A model generated the notes under the pieces. The model saw nothing but the letters and a program-made list of their open reading frames with translations. It was not told the DNA's origin and did not search any database. DNA of 50,384 nt from an uncultured Burkholderiales bacterium (GTDB taxonomy: Bacteria; Pseudomonadota; Gammaproteobacteria; Burkholderiales; Burkholderiaceae_C): assembly GCA_903892175.1 (NCBI GenBank), contig CAITHK010000203.1:1-50384 (forward strand), given 5' to 3'. The position numbers and the translations under genes are program-made. Shown one piece after another: positions 7,958-16,857 of this stretch (positions are counted from its first letter, which is position 1; every line of letters starts with the position of its first letter).

Positions 7958-8932
7958 TCAATCTCCACTAATGCCTGCTTTGCGCACAATTGCGCCCCAC
8001 TTGTCGCTCTCTGCGCGCATGTAGCGCGCGGTGTCTTCGGGCGAGGTGGGTGTGGGGGCCAAGCCCAGTTTGCGCAGTTGCGCGGCCACATGGGGGTCGT
8101 TCAAGGTGGTGGTGATCACCTCGTTCAAGCGCTTGACCACCTCGGGGGGGGTGCGCAGCGGTGCGGTGAAGGCATACCAGTTGACGGCCTCAAAACCGGG
8201 GTAGCCCAACTCGGCGATGGTGGGCACGTTGGACAACACCTCCATGCGTTTGGCGCTGGTCACGGCCAGCGGGCGCAATTTGCCGTTTTGGATGAACTGC
8301 ATGGCATCTGTGGGGCTGGAGAAGATGGAGGGCAGCACGCCGCCCAACAAGTCGTTCATGGCGGGCGCGCCACCCCGGTAGGCCACGTGCTGGTTGTTGA
8401 GGTTGGCCGTGGCCTTGAACAACTCACCCGCCAAGTGCCCTGCACTGCCAATGCCCGAAGAGCCAAACGATGCACGTGAACGCTCGGCCTTGCCCTGGCG
8501 CACATAGTCGTCCAGCGAACGGATGTCGCTGTTGGCGTTGACCACCAAGACGTTGGGAAACACGATAGCCATGCTCAAGGCCTGCATGTCGGTGACGGGG
8601 TTGTAACTGAGTTTGTTGATGTGCTGGTTCACCGCCAGCGAGCCAATGGTGCCCAGCATGATGGTGTAGCCATCCGCTGGCGCCTTGACCAATTGCTCGG
8701 AAGCGATGTTGCCACCCGCGCCGGGACGGTTTTCAATCACCACCGACTGCTTGAGCAACTCGCCCATGCGCGGTGCCATGATGCGCGCCACGGTGTCGGA
8801 ACTGCCGCCCGGCGCAAAGCCAATCAGCAGTTTGAGGGGACGTGTGGGAAAGGGATCGGCAGCGTGTGCTGCAGACCACCCTCCAAAAAAAACGGCACCC
8901 AAAAGTGCCGCTAAAAACTGTCGTGTGTTCAT
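7958..8932 (-). CDS. Bug-family (TctC-like) periplasmic solute-binding protein
   Basis: Exported 324-residue receptor of the tripartite tricarboxylate transporter type. A signal peptide ends at AHAADPFP (about residue 25). The mature part has the family's KLLIGFAPGGSSDTVARIM segment and the carboxylate-binding ENRPGAGGN motif (about residues 67-75), then ADGYT and VAYRGGAPAMNDLLGG. Bug proteins usually bind carboxylated or amidated small molecules. No TctA/TctB membrane genes are in the window, so the transporter partner must be elsewhere or the protein acts as a sensor. It is in an operon between another Bug gene and the hydro-lyase genes. Confidence 0.93.
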   Translation of the reverse strand: MNTRQFLAALLGAVFFGGWSAAHAADPFPTRPLKLLIGFAPGGSSDTVARIMAPRMGELLKQSVVIENRPGAGGNIASEQLVKAPADGYTIMLGTIGSLAVNQHINKLSYNPVTDMQALSMAIVFPNVLVVNANSDIRSLDDYVRQGKAERSRASFGSSGIGSAGHLAGELFKATANLNNQHVAYRGGAPAMNDLLGGVLPSIFSSPTDAMQFIQNGKLRPLAVTSAKRMEVLSNVPTIAELGYPGFEAVNWYAFTAPLRTPPEVVKRLNEVITTTLNDPHVAAQLRKLGLAPTPTSPEDTARYMRAESDKWGAIVRKAGISGD

Positions 8933-8947
8933 GTGTTCTCAATCTGG

Positions 8948-9931
8948 CTAATCAACCTTCGCACCCGAATCTTTGACGATGCGAGACCAGCGTTGCAAGT
9001 CGTCGCGCACAATGATAGCCAGTTGATCCGCCGTACCTTTGAATGGCTCGCAGCCCAGAGTCGCCAACTTGTCTTGGGTTTCTTTGGTGTCGAGCGCTTT
9101 GGCCACCTCATCTTGAATTTGCGCCAGGATGTGCTTGGGCGTGCCCGCCGGGGCAAACATGCCGTACCAAGGCGTCGCGCCAAAGCCTTTGACGGTCTCA
9201 CCAATGGTGGGCACATCGGGCAGAGCGGCCAAGCGCTTTTCGTTCACCACCCCCAAGACCTTGAGCTTGCCCGAGCGGATGAAGGCAATGGAAGACGGCA
9301 TGCTTTGCACCGACAAGGGCACTTGCCCGCCCACTACATCGGTGGCGGCCATGGCCGCGCCTTTGTAGGGAATGTGTTGCAACTGAACGCCGGTGGCCTT
9401 TTGCAGCATCTCACCAATCAGGTGATTCAAAGTGCCATTGCCCGCTGACGCGATAGCCAGCGGCTCGGGCTTGGACTTGGCCAGGGCAATCAACTCGGCC
9501 ACGGTGTTGGCCGGCAATGCCGGGTTGGCCACCAACACATAGCCGGCCTTGGCCAAGGGGGCCACGGGATCAAAGTCTTTCACCGGGTCAAAGCCGGTGC
9601 GCTGATAAAGAAACGGGTTGATGACCTGCGCACTGTCGGCGTTGACCAGCAAGGTGTAGCCGTCGTTCTTGGCCTTGGCCACCGAGGCCGTGCCCACGTT
9701 GCCACCCGCGCCTGGGCGGTTTTCCACCACCACGGGCTGGCCCCATTGCTCGCTGAGCTTTTGCGCCAACACGCGGGCAATGGCGTCGTTGGCGCCGCCC
9801 GCAGCTTGTGGCACCACCAAGGTCACGGTTTTGCTGGGGTACTTGTCTTGAGCCTGTGCCGCCCAGGGGCTGCACAGCGCCAGGCTCAGGCAAGCCAACC
9901 ACCAGCTGCGACGGTGCATGGACGTGAACAT
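8948..9931 (-). CDS. Bug-family (TctC-like) periplasmic solute-binding protein
   Basis: Second receptor of the operon, 327 residues from the ATG at 9931. Alternatives are a TTG nine bases upstream and an ATG at 9919; neither has a strong ribosome site. A signal peptide ending AAQAQDKYP precedes VTLVVPQAAGGANDAIARVL and VVENRPGAGGNVG, the family ligand loop. Its distance from the Mo-hydroxylase gene (stop at 9946) suggests coupled translation. It differs clearly from the neighbouring Bug protein and is a paralogue rather than a recent copy. It probably delivers the substrate or an intermediate of this operon's pathway. Confidence 0.92.
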   Translation of the reverse strand: MFTSMHRRSWWLACLSLALCSPWAAQAQDKYPSKTVTLVVPQAAGGANDAIARVLAQKLSEQWGQPVVVENRPGAGGNVGTASVAKAKNDGYTLLVNADSAQVINPFLYQRTGFDPVKDFDPVAPLAKAGYVLVANPALPANTVAELIALAKSKPEPLAIASAGNGTLNHLIGEMLQKATGVQLQHIPYKGAAMAATDVVGGQVPLSVQSMPSSIAFIRSGKLKVLGVVNEKRLAALPDVPTIGETVKGFGATPWYGMFAPAGTPKHILAQIQDEVAKALDTKETQDKLATLGCEPFKGTADQLAIIVRDDLQRWSRIVKDSGAKVD

Positions 9932-9945
9932 GGTGGCCAAGCCGC

Positions 9946-12240
9946 TCAGGTGGTCAGTGCCTGCTTGACGCGCGCAGGGGCCAAGGGGTAGCGGCGAATG
10001 CGCACGCCCGTGGCGTCAAACACCGCATTGGCAATGGCGGCTGGGAAGCACACGATGGCGGGCTCACCGGCACCGCCAATCGGTTTATCGGGACGGTTGA
10101 GCAATACGATTTCCACCTGACCGGGGATGTCGTCCAGGTTGGCGATGCGGTAGCTGTTCCAGTCCACGCTGTTGACGCGCTGGGCGTCAAAGTGCACTTC
10201 CTCGTACAACGCACGGCTGATGCCCTGCATGATTTGGCCTTCCATCGCTGCACGCACGCCAATCGGGTTGACGATCAAGCCGCAATCGTTGGCAATCACC
10301 AAACGCTTGACCCAGACACGCCCGGTGTCGCGGTGCACTTCCACTTCGCACGCGACGGCTGCATAAGAGCCATAGCCGGCATGCAAAGCCATGCCACGAC
10401 CGGTCATGACCTTGGCATTGGACTTGCCACGCGGCTGGGTGCGCGGTGCCCAGCCCAGTTTGTCGGTGGCCGCTTTGACCACATCGGCTTCACGCGGGTC
10501 TTGCATGTGCTTCAAGCGAAACGCCACCGGGTCCATGCCTGTGGCGTGCGCCACCTCGTCCATGAAGCATTCTTGGCCAAAGCGGGTTTGCATTTCTTGC
10601 GGCGCACGCATGTGGGCGGTGCGCATGGGTGAGGCCTGCTCCATGTAAGGTGGAATGGTTTCCCACCAGTGCACATGGTTGTTGAACTTGTAGCTTTCTT
10701 CGGGCACGTTGAAGTTGTAGGCCGTCCACTTTTTGTGGCCGGTTTGCATGCCCACCAGGGTGTGCTCTGGGCTTTCGGCATTGAACTTGACGTCCCAGCC
10801 GTTGAAGCCCTTGACTTTGAACAACCAGCCGGTGACGTTGTTGGCGTCGTCCAGACCCGCTTTCAGGGTGACCACAGCGGCTGGCGCCTTGGGGTCCCAG
10901 GCCATGCCCTCGGCACGCGACCATTGCATGCGCACTGGGCGGCCAAATTCTTTGGACAACAGCGCGGCCTCATAAGGCGCCTCATCGGCATCGCTGCGGC
11001 CATAGGAGCCTGCGCCGTGCATCCACTTGACTTGTACATTGGCCTCAGGCAAGCCCAAGAACTTGGCAATGCCTTCACGCAAGTAATGCGGTTTTTGCAC
11101 ATCGGCCCAAATTTGCACTTGGTCGCCCTTGACATCGACGACCCCGCAGGAGGGTGAAATACGTGCATGCGATTGGAAAGAGCACTCGTACTCAGCCTCA
11201 ATCACGCGCTTGGAAGACGCCAAGGCCGCCAGGGTGGGTTTAGGGTCGTAGTCTTTTTTGCCACCAAAAATGGGAATGGCATTGGACGCGGTCACAGGTG
11301 CCGAGCGGATGTGCTCAAACACGTTGGCTTCTCCAGCGCCCAAGGGACCCTTCACATCTGACCAGGTGACCTTGAGTTGGCGCGATGCACGCACCGCGTT
11401 CCACTCGGTCTCGGCCAACACGGCCACAAAGCCACCTTTGACAAAGTGCTTGGCGCCGGGGATATCGGCAATCGAGGCAACGTCCACCGACACAGGGACA
11501 GCGCCCGCCACGGGAGGACGTACCGCACGGGCGTGCAAGAGGTTCTCAGGCCGGATGTGTGCGGTGTAGTGCTCTTTGGCGCCGACCTTGTCAGCAATGT
11601 CTTTGCGCTTGATGCCTTGACCTACGACCTTGTACTGCGACACGTCTTTGGGCTTGGCCATGCCTTGGGCATTCATGCCGTTGCCAATGGCGTTGTTCCA
11701 TTTCAAGGAAGCGCCAAAATCTTTGCCGCCAATCAAGTCGGCATAGCTCACGCTTTGCGCAGTGTTGGCTTTGACAAACACACGGCCGTTCTCGGTGGCC
11801 AGTTCGCTGGCGGCCACGCCCAAACGGGCCGAAGCGGCTTCGACCAACAGCCGACGGGCTTCGGCGGCCGCATTGCGCAACGGGTTCGAGCCCATGCGCA
11901 AACCGGTGCTGCCGCTGCCGCCCCCTTGGTTGGGCGTGAGGCGGGTGTCGCCCATCACCACAGTGACCGAGTCCATCGAGACATCGAGCTCTTCGGCCAC
12001 GATTTGGGCGATGGCGGTGTCCAGGCCTTGGCCGCAATCCATCTTGCCAAAGTTGGCCGTCACATGGCCGTTGGTGGCAATGCGAATCCAGGTGTCGAGT
12101 GCCGTGGGTTGTGGGCCAATCACCACTGGCGCAGCAGCTTGGGCCAAGGCATCGCCCACAAAGACAGAGCCACTGGCACCCACAATCAGGGCGCCTTGGG
12201 TCTGCATGAATTCACGACGAGAAAGCTTGGGTGTGTTCAT
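9946..12240 (-). CDS. Tat-exported molybdopterin hydroxylase, IorB-type (isoquinoline 1-oxidoreductase beta-like)
   Basis: Large Mo-cofactor subunit of a xanthine-dehydrogenase-family enzyme, 764 residues. The N-terminus SRREFMQTQGALIVGASGS is a twin-arginine signal, so the folded enzyme should be moved to the periplasm with its small subunit. Mo-cofactor regions visible are GKMDCGQGLDTAIAQIVAEE (about 72-91) and GGGSGSTGLR, and the C-terminal GGAGEP holds the expected catalytic Glu. Such enzymes hydroxylate N-heteroaromatics or oxidise aldehydes using water. The 2Fe-2S subunit gene lies ten bases upstream. There is no FAD subunit, so a cytochrome probably accepts electrons; none is encoded in the window. 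The exact substrate is unknown. Confidence 0.9.
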   Translation of the reverse strand: MNTPKLSRREFMQTQGALIVGASGSVFVGDALAQAAAPVVIGPQPTALDTWIRIATNGHVTANFGKMDCGQGLDTAIAQIVAEELDVSMDSVTVVMGDTRLTPNQGGGSGSTGLRMGSNPLRNAAAEARRLLVEAASARLGVAASELATENGRVFVKANTAQSVSYADLIGGKDFGASLKWNNAIGNGMNAQGMAKPKDVSQYKVVGQGIKRKDIADKVGAKEHYTAHIRPENLLHARAVRPPVAGAVPVSVDVASIADIPGAKHFVKGGFVAVLAETEWNAVRASRQLKVTWSDVKGPLGAGEANVFEHIRSAPVTASNAIPIFGGKKDYDPKPTLAALASSKRVIEAEYECSFQSHARISPSCGVVDVKGDQVQIWADVQKPHYLREGIAKFLGLPEANVQVKWMHGAGSYGRSDADEAPYEAALLSKEFGRPVRMQWSRAEGMAWDPKAPAAVVTLKAGLDDANNVTGWLFKVKGFNGWDVKFNAESPEHTLVGMQTGHKKWTAYNFNVPEESYKFNNHVHWWETIPPYMEQASPMRTAHMRAPQEMQTRFGQECFMDEVAHATGMDPVAFRLKHMQDPREADVVKAATDKLGWAPRTQPRGKSNAKVMTGRGMALHAGYGSYAAVACEVEVHRDTGRVWVKRLVIANDCGLIVNPIGVRAAMEGQIMQGISRALYEEVHFDAQRVNSVDWNSYRIANLDDIPGQVEIVLLNRPDKPIGGAGEPAIVCFPAAIANAVFDATGVRIRRYPLAPARVKQALTT

Positions 12241-12250
12241 GGTGGCTCCT

Positions 12251-12730
12251 TCAGGCTTTGGCGTTGGGTGTCATGGTGTCGCTGGCGCGTTTGACCGCGC
12301 GCAGGATGGCAATTTGGGTGCCGCAGCGGCATTGCACGTTGGCAAAGGCCTGCTTGATCTGTGCCTGGGTGGGCTTGGGTGTTTTCTCCAGCAAGGCCAC
12401 GCTGTTCATGATCCAGCCGTTCGAGCAGTAGCCACACTGTGCAGCTTGTTCATGCACAAAGGCTTCTTGTACGGGGTGCAGTTGGCCGTTTTTCGACAAA
12501 CCGTCCAAAGTGCGAATGGACTTGCCCACCGCCACGCTGGCGGGGGTGACACACGAACGCGTGGGTTTGCCATCCACCAACACCGTGCAGGTGCCGCACT
12601 GCGCCAACCCACAACCGAACTTGGGGCCTTTGAGTTTGAGTTTGTCGGTCAATGCATACAGCAAAGGTTCGTCCGCCTCGGCTTGAACCGTGTGCAAGGC
12701 TCCGTCGACGTTGAGGGCGTAATTGGGCAT
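12251..12730 (-). CDS. (2Fe-2S)-binding small subunit of IorAB-type Mo-hydroxylase
   Basis: Electron-transfer subunit of 159 residues, partner of the IorB-type protein. The plant-type ferredoxin cluster is held by Cys40, 45, 48 (GCGLAQCGTC) and Cys60. The second, helical domain has the QCGYCSNG and CRCGT pairs. I start at ATG 12730, preceded by AGGAGAC; the open frame extends further upstream but without family similarity. It has no signal peptide, so export would be by piggy-back on the Tat signal of the large subunit. It is the first gene of the minus-strand operon that runs to 5239. Confidence 0.92.
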   Translation of the reverse strand: MPNYALNVDGALHTVQAEADEPLLYALTDKLKLKGPKFGCGLAQCGTCTVLVDGKPTRSCVTPASVAVGKSIRTLDGLSKNGQLHPVQEAFVHEQAAQCGYCSNGWIMNSVALLEKTPKPTQAQIKQAFANVQCRCGTQIAILRAVKRASDTMTPNAKA

Positions 12731-12915
12731 GGCGTCTCCTGGAAGGAAAAAGGTTTCTACAAAAACTGTTCGCATGCTAATGACGAATGCGCGCCAACAC
12801 CTCAGCGTTTTCCCTTTGGGTATGTACCTAGGTGACAGCCCCAAACCAGTCACCAACGTGTCAGCCTCATGACGCACTCACAGCCAAGATGCGCAGCAAA
12901 ACTTGGAGACGCCTC
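12731..12915. promoter_or_regulatory. Divergent intergenic region between Mo-hydroxylase operon and amidohydrolase
   Basis: About 185 bases that must contain promoters for the minus-strand operon (start 12730) and the plus-strand amidohydrolase (start 12916). I see an inverted repeat GGTGAC (12831-12836) / GTCACC (12849-12854) with a 12-base spacer and a weaker TTCGCAT/ATGACGAA dyad near 12771-12787. Either could be an operator; no regulator gene adjoins. No clear -35/-10 pair was identified. Confidence 0.3.
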
Positions 12916-14889
12916 ATGATTTGCTTGCAACCCGACTGCACCGACCTCGCCTGCCAAACCCCTTCGCAGAACGCGCAAAGTTACTTCGGGCGACGCCAGT
13001 TTTTACGCGACTTGATTGGTGGCGGCGTGGCGGTGGGCGGCTTGTCGTCGATCAGTGGCTGCGCCACCTTGTTGGCGCCCGCCCCCACGGCCCAGACCCT
13101 CATCGTCAACGCCCGCATCGCCACCCTCAACCCCAAACAAGCCTCGGCCAGCGCCATGGCTGTGGCCGACGGCAAAATTTTGGCCATCGGCAACGAAGAC
13201 GAGGTGATGCGCCACAAGGGCCCCAACACCCGCGTGATCGATGCCCAAAAACGCACCATCGTGCCGGGCTTGAACGACGCCCACACCCACTTCATTCGCG
13301 GCGGCTTGACCTATTCGATGGAGGTGCGCTGGGACGGCTTGTCCTCGCTCAGCCATGGCTTAGAAATCTTGCGCATCCAAGCGCAACGCACGCCCTCCCC
13401 GCATTGGGTGCAAGTGATTGGCGGCTGGACCTGGGCACAGTTTGCCGAAAAGCGCTTCCCCACGCTGGACGAAATCAACGCGGCCACCGGCGACACGCCC
13501 GCCATGATCATGCACTTGTACGACCGTGCCTGGATCAACCGCGCGGGCCTGCGCGTGCTGGGCTGGAACAAAGACACGCCCAACCCCTTTGGCGGCCAAA
13601 TTGAGCGCGATGGCGCAGGCAACCCCACCGGCTTGCTGGTGGCCACCATCGGCCTGCCCGCGTTGGTCAACACCTGGCTGAAGATTCCACGTTTGTCCCC
13701 CGATGACCAAATTTTGTCGACCCAGCATTTCATGCGCGAGAACAACCGCCTGGGTCTGACCAGCGTGATCGACGCGGGCGGCGGTGGCCAAAACTACCCC
13801 GACAACTACGCCGCTATTGCCCAACTGGCACGCGACAAAAAAATGACCATGCGCATTGGCTACGAGTTGTTTGCGCAAGCCGGTGGCAAGGAAATTGACA
13901 ACTACCAGGCCTGGAGCAAGATGGTTCAAGTGGGCGAAGGCGACGACTACTTCCGCATGCTGGGCGCGGGTGAATACATCGTTTGGGCCGCCGGTGACGT
14001 GACCAACTTTGACAAGGCGCCGCCCACCATTCCTGCGGTGATGGAGAGCCAACTCACCGCCGTGGGCAAGTTCTTGGCAGGCCAACGCTGGCCGTTTCGC
14101 ATGCACGCCAGCTTTGATGCCACGGCGCAGCGCATCCTGGGCGTGCTGGAGCAAGTGCACCGCGAAGTGCCCCTCACAGGTTTGCGTTGGGGCTTGGACC
14201 ACTGCGAAACGCTCTCGCCCCAAACCTTGGAGCGCGTGGCGGCCCTGGGCGGCAGCATCAACATCCAAAACCGCATGTCCTTGGACGGCGAGGCCTTCCT
14301 CAAACGCTACGGCCCGCAAGTCTCAGCCAACGCGCCCCCGATCCAGCGCATTCGCGAAATGGGCATCCCACTGGCCGCAGGCACCGACGGCAACCGTGCC
14401 ACCAGCTACAACCCGTGGGTGGGCGTGCATTGGTTGATCACAGGCAAGACCTTGGGGGGCGCCAAGTTGCAAGGCGACCACAACTTGCTGGACCGCACCG
14501 AAGCTTTGCGGCTTTATACCTCTGGCGGCGCCTGGATGTCGAACGAAGAAACCAAAAAGGGCACGCTCGAAGTCGGCAAGTTCGCCGACCTGGTGTTCTT
14601 GTCGGGCGACTACTTCAACATGCCCGTCGATGAGATCAAGAACCTCGAATCGGTGCTGACCATGGTGGGGGGCAACGTGGTGTACGGGGCGGGCAGTTAT
14701 GAGAGCTTGGCCCAAGCCGCGCCGCCCATCAAACAAGATTGGTTGCCGATGAAAGACTATGGCCGCTACTACAAGCGTGCCGGCATGGAAGTGCCCACGC
14801 CCAACCGCTCTGCACAGACGGGGCACCAGCACCCCTTGATCATTGGGGATGCCGGCTCATGGCGCATGGAGTGCCCTTGCGCGTTTTGA
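12916..14889 (+). CDS. Tat-signal lipoprotein amidohydrolase, YtcJ/amidohydrolase-3 family
   Basis: A metal-dependent hydrolase of 657 residues. I use the ATG at 12916 because GGAG lies seven bases ahead. A twin-arginine motif (FGRRQFLRD) at about residues 24-32 and a lipobox ISGC at about 47-50 mark it as a Tat-exported lipoprotein, unusual for this mostly cytoplasmic family. The amidohydrolase barrel begins around residue 60; the metal-site HTH is in LNDAHTHF (about 118-125), a conserved Asp is in AAGTDGNR near residue 490, and the composite beta sandwich closes in GKFADLVFLSGDYF. Substrates of this family are N-acyl or formamide compounds. The convergent Bug gene ends 12 bases away, leaving little room for a terminator. 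Confidence 0.85.
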   Translation: MICLQPDCTDLACQTPSQNAQSYFGRRQFLRDLIGGGVAVGGLSSISGCATLLAPAPTAQTLIVNARIATLNPKQASASAMAVADGKILAIGNEDEVMRHKGPNTRVIDAQKRTIVPGLNDAHTHFIRGGLTYSMEVRWDGLSSLSHGLEILRIQAQRTPSPHWVQVIGGWTWAQFAEKRFPTLDEINAATGDTPAMIMHLYDRAWINRAGLRVLGWNKDTPNPFGGQIERDGAGNPTGLLVATIGLPALVNTWLKIPRLSPDDQILSTQHFMRENNRLGLTSVIDAGGGGQNYPDNYAAIAQLARDKKMTMRIGYELFAQAGGKEIDNYQAWSKMVQVGEGDDYFRMLGAGEYIVWAAGDVTNFDKAPPTIPAVMESQLTAVGKFLAGQRWPFRMHASFDATAQRILGVLEQVHREVPLTGLRWGLDHCETLSPQTLERVAALGGSINIQNRMSLDGEAFLKRYGPQVSANAPPIQRIREMGIPLAAGTDGNRATSYNPWVGVHWLITGKTLGGAKLQGDHNLLDRTEALRLYTSGGAWMSNEETKKGTLEVGKFADLVFLSGDYFNMPVDEIKNLESVLTMVGGNVVYGAGSYESLAQAAPPIKQDWLPMKDYGRYYKRAGMEVPTPNRSAQTGHQHPLIIGDAGSWRMECPCAF

Positions 14890-14901
14890 ACGCGACGGGT
14901 T

Positions 14902-15903
14902 TTACTCCAGCTCAATGCGGCGATCGACCACCACTTTTTTGAGGTTGCCGATGTCGCGCTCAACGCGCTGACGAAACTCCTCGGGGCTGCTGGCGCGTGG
15001 GCTGCCACCAAAGTCGATCAGTTTTTGGCGCACATCGTCTTGCGCCAACACAGCACGGAGTTCTTTGTTCAAGCGCTCAATGACGCCGGGCGGTGTGCCC
15101 ACCGGCGCGGCAATGCCCAACCACGACTCAAACACCACCCGAGGCAAGGTGTCAGCGACGGTGGGAACACCTGCCAAGGGACTCCCGCCCACAGGGGACG
15201 TGACCGCAATCGCGCGCACGCGCTGGTCTTTGAGCAGCGAAGCGGTGAGTGTCATGGTGTCAATCATCAGGTCGACGCGTCCAGCCAACAACTCGGTCAT
15301 GGGTGCCGTGCCGCCTTTGAAGGGGATGTGCGTGACCTGAACACCCGCTTCACTGAACGCCCACTCGGCCACCAAGTGCATGGCCGTGCCCACGCCCGCG
15401 GAGGAGTAGGTGTATTTGTTGGGTTCAGCTTTCGCACGTTTGACGAAATCGGCAAACGAGGTAATCGCAGAGCCCGGCATCACCGTCAGCGCCAAGGGGT
15501 AGGTGGTGACGGTGCTGACCCAGGCAAAGTCTTTCACCGGGTCAAACGGCAGACTCTTTTTCATGGCGGCACTGCTGGCGTGACCGCTGGGCAACAAGAT
15601 GAGGGTGTAACCGTCTGGCGCAGCGCGCACCAGCATGTCGGAGGCGATGTTGCCCCCGGCACCGGGCTTGTTGTCGACCACCACGTTTTGCCCCAGGCGC
15701 TCCCCCAGTGGCTTGGCCACCAAACGGGCCACGATGTCTGAGCCTCCGCCCGCCGAAAACCCCAGCAACAAGCGGATGGGTTTGCTGGGATAAGCAGGGT
15801 CTGCTGCCAGCGCTGTGGCAACCGCCATACCCGCCAACACAACAACCGAGGCACCACGCGCCAAAGCGCGAGGGATGGAGGTGGCACAAGACAAGGTGGT
15901 CAT
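14902..15903 (-). CDS. Bug-family (TctC-like) periplasmic solute-binding protein
   Basis: A 333-residue exported receptor, signal peptide ending ATALAADPAYP near residue 35, then IRLLLGFSAGGGSDIVARLV and the ligand loop VVDNKPGAGGNI, where Asn-Lys replaces the usual Asn-Arg. Later family segments are ADGYTLILLPSG and THIPFKGGTAPMTELLAG. It is the last gene of the minus-strand group that begins with the ring-cleavage dioxygenase, twelve bases after the nitroreductase-like gene. It therefore probably binds an aromatic or dicarboxylic acid used by that pathway. No TctAB genes are present. Confidence 0.92.
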   Translation of the reverse strand: MTTLSCATSIPRALARGASVVVLAGMAVATALAADPAYPSKPIRLLLGFSAGGGSDIVARLVAKPLGERLGQNVVVDNKPGAGGNIASDMLVRAAPDGYTLILLPSGHASSAAMKKSLPFDPVKDFAWVSTVTTYPLALTVMPGSAITSFADFVKRAKAEPNKYTYSSAGVGTAMHLVAEWAFSEAGVQVTHIPFKGGTAPMTELLAGRVDLMIDTMTLTASLLKDQRVRAIAVTSPVGGSPLAGVPTVADTLPRVVFESWLGIAAPVGTPPGVIERLNKELRAVLAQDDVRQKLIDFGGSPRASSPEEFRQRVERDIGNLKKVVVDRRIELE

Positions 15904-15914
15904 GGTTCTGTGAC

Positions 15915-16502
15915 TTACAGAACTTGCGTGGCTTGCTCGAAGGTCAAACGTGGGTTGCGGCCGAACAACTTCGTGGTGTCCATGTAACCCAGGTTGATCA
16001 GGTAGTTGGCTTGCAAGCGTCCGTCAGGGAAGAACTCGGCGTTGACTTTGGCCACATCAAAACCACTCATGGCGCCACAGTCCAAGCCCAGCGCACGGGC
16101 TGCAATCATGAAGTACGCGCTGCCCAAGGTGGCGTTGCGGGTGGCGGTGCCGGCGGCCAAGCCAGCGTTGCCTGCAAACATTTCCTTGGCGTCGGGCTTG
16201 TTGGGGAACACCACCGGCATGTGTTCGAAAAACTGGGTGTCGTTGGCCACGATCACGGTCACGGGGGCCTGGCTGGTTTTGTCCACGTTGCCGGGCGACA
16301 AGGCGGGCAACAAACGGGCCTTGGCTTCGGGCGTGGTCAAGAACACATAGCGGGTGGGCTGGGTGTTCATCGAGGTGGGGCCCATCTTGGCGATCTCGTA
16401 CACCTCTTTGAGCAGGCTCAAAGGCACGGGCTTGTCGATGAAGCCGTTGGCGGTGCGTGCGTTGGTGAACAGATGGTCGATGGCGTCTTTGGAAATGGTC
16501 AT
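15915..16502 (-). CDS. rutE: RutE/HadB-like nitroreductase-family reductase (malonic semialdehyde reductase type)
   Basis: FMN-dependent reductase of 195 residues, the same length as E. coli RutE, which reduces malonic semialdehyde to 3-hydroxypropionate. Family landmarks are LFTNARTANGF (10-20), KMGPTSMNTQPTRYVF (39-54), the ALGLDCGAMSGFD segment (about 137-149) and the C-terminal INLGYMD with NPRLTFEQA. The rest of the Rut operon (RutB, C, D) is absent. Here the gene lies with an intradiol dioxygenase and two small barrel proteins, so it may reduce a ring-cleavage product or a toxic semialdehyde in aromatic catabolism. The symbol reflects family, not proven function. Confidence 0.82.
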   Translation of the reverse strand: MTISKDAIDHLFTNARTANGFIDKPVPLSLLKEVYEIAKMGPTSMNTQPTRYVFLTTPEAKARLLPALSPGNVDKTSQAPVTVIVANDTQFFEHMPVVFPNKPDAKEMFAGNAGLAAGTATRNATLGSAYFMIAARALGLDCGAMSGFDVAKVNAEFFPDGRLQANYLINLGYMDTTKLFGRNPRLTFEQATQVL

Positions 16503-16534
16503 GAAAGCCTCAAGAAAAGAAAGATAGAAAAAAT

Positions 16535-16846
16535 TCAGGCAGCCACTGTGCTCACAAAATCCACTTGGTGGCGGGCGATACGCACCGACCCCAGGGTTTG
16601 CTTCACGCGCAAGTGCGCCGGGTGAGATGCGTAGGCATCTAACGACTCTTGCGAGTCGAACTCAGTGTAGAGCACCACATCGCAAGCATAGTCGACGTGG
16701 CTGTGGTCCACACCCACCTCCAGCGTCAACAGCCCAGGAATTTGCCCCTTCAGTGCCTCAAACTCTGACTTGATGAGTTGGCGGTTGGTGTGTTTGCGCT
16801 CGGGCGTATCGCCCTCGACATTCCACATCACGATGTGTTTGATCAC
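16535..16846 (-). CDS. Dabb-domain (stress-responsive alpha/beta-barrel) small protein
   Basis: A 103-residue dimeric ferredoxin-like barrel protein. I start it at GTG 16846, which gives the typical N-terminus VIKHIVMWNV and has AGAGGG upstream; the open frame continues upstream without similarity. The central GLLTLEVGVDHSH and the C-terminal YASHPAHLRV are standard Dabb features. Such domains serve as small isomerases, cyclases or dehalogenation helpers. Its place between YciI-like and RutE-like genes, eleven bases from the former, suggests a step on the ring-cleavage product, but no catalytic role can be assigned. Confidence 0.82.
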   Translation of the reverse strand: MIKHIVMWNVEGDTPERKHTNRQLIKSEFEALKGQIPGLLTLEVGVDHSHVDYACDVVLYTEFDSQESLDAYASHPAHLRVKQTLGSVRIARHQVDFVSTVAA

Positions 16847-16857
16847 GGCCTGCCCTC

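Noticed and set aside
8110-8120. GGTGATCACC palindrome, also at 36216-36225, as copies of the 48077-48090 operator
   Set aside because: Both lie in or at the end of coding sequence and arise from common codon pairs; they are not in promoter positions.
13360-14319. 319-codon minus-strand open frame inside the amidohydrolase
   Set aside because: Shadow of the plus-strand gene; composition (His, Gln, Ala) is typical of antisense frames and no ribosome site is present.
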